Part shown: piece by piece, positions 63,861 to 64,000 of the stretch | Numbering within the stretch: the stretch's first letter is position 1 | Layout of the letters: every line of letters starts with the position of its first letter | Source: Yponomeuta sedellus | Lineage: Eukaryota > Arthropoda > Insecta > Lepidoptera > Yponomeutidae | Length of the DNA: 64,000 nucleotides | NCBI GenBank assembly: GCA_934045075.1 | Contig: OW203734.1 | Span: 5,721,274 to 5,785,273, forward strand | Direction: 5' to 3' | Made by a program: the position numbers and the translations under genes | The notes under the pieces: model-generated | The model's input: the letters and a program-made list of their open reading frames with translations, nothing else | The model's database searches: none | What the model was told of the DNA's origin: nothing

Positions 63861-64000
63861 AAGTGTGACTGTAGAATAAATAATAAAAAATCAATTTAAT
63901 TTCAATTAATAATCGGTATCTTTAAGTTCATATAAAGTAATTAGTTTATAAATTTAATTTTAACTTCAATTACTAATAATCAATATTGTTGACTTTTTAT

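Overview
The window looks like heterochromatin-like or intergenic DNA from a lepidopteran (moth or butterfly) genome. The reasons are an AT-rich background, no convincing multi-exon host gene, and dense insertions of element types typical of Lepidoptera: RTE-type LINE ends carrying the GTCCAGCAGTGGAC motif, tRNA-headed SINEs, a Penelope-like fragment and Ty3/gypsy remains. No species is assigned. Repeat families are lettered here by me (SINE A, B, C, E, J and 5S-SINE; LINE P, Q, R, F/G; element D, H, I, L, M).

Region 1-8.3 kb is one nested stack. It holds the 3' half of a Ty3/gypsy element (RNase H, integrase, in-frame stop, possible 3' LTR), then the 3' end of a truncated R1-like LINE, then a nearly complete R1-like LINE on the minus strand (ORF1 C-terminus with zinc knuckles; 1249-residue ORF2 with endonuclease, RT, RNase H and a C-terminal CCHC). 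Both LINE copies sit at the same point in the tail of a tRNA-derived SINE (SINE B), which also carries a 5S-rRNA-derived SINE with a clean 12-bp target duplication. The LINE 3' UTRs carry three copies of a 56-nt conserved stem-loop.

Region 8.6-13.3 kb has a long-inverted-repeat element, SINEs, and a 176-bp tandem array grown from one arm of a TAA-flanked MITE. Region 14-30 kb mixes tRNA SINEs, RTE 3' ends, foldback MITEs, a TTAA-flanked element and several perfect palindromes at retroposon ends. It also has one weak candidate host exon at 26.7-27.0 kb. Region 30-44 kb contains LINE R, a pentanucleotide and a tetranucleotide array seeded by LINE tails, and a three-layer nest (LINE P, 5S-SINE, CR1-like LINE). 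Region 44-64 kb contains LINE Q and R C-termini, more SINEs, a gypsy gag fragment, and a Penelope-like GIY-YIG fragment at the right end.

The main theme is retroposon interplay. About twenty copies of a SINE whose head matches 5S rRNA end in the same kind of 3' hairpin as the local RTE LINEs and the tRNA-headed SINE E. This suggests one LINE machinery mobilising SINEs with unrelated heads. I saw no genes for a defence system, metabolic pathway or toxin.
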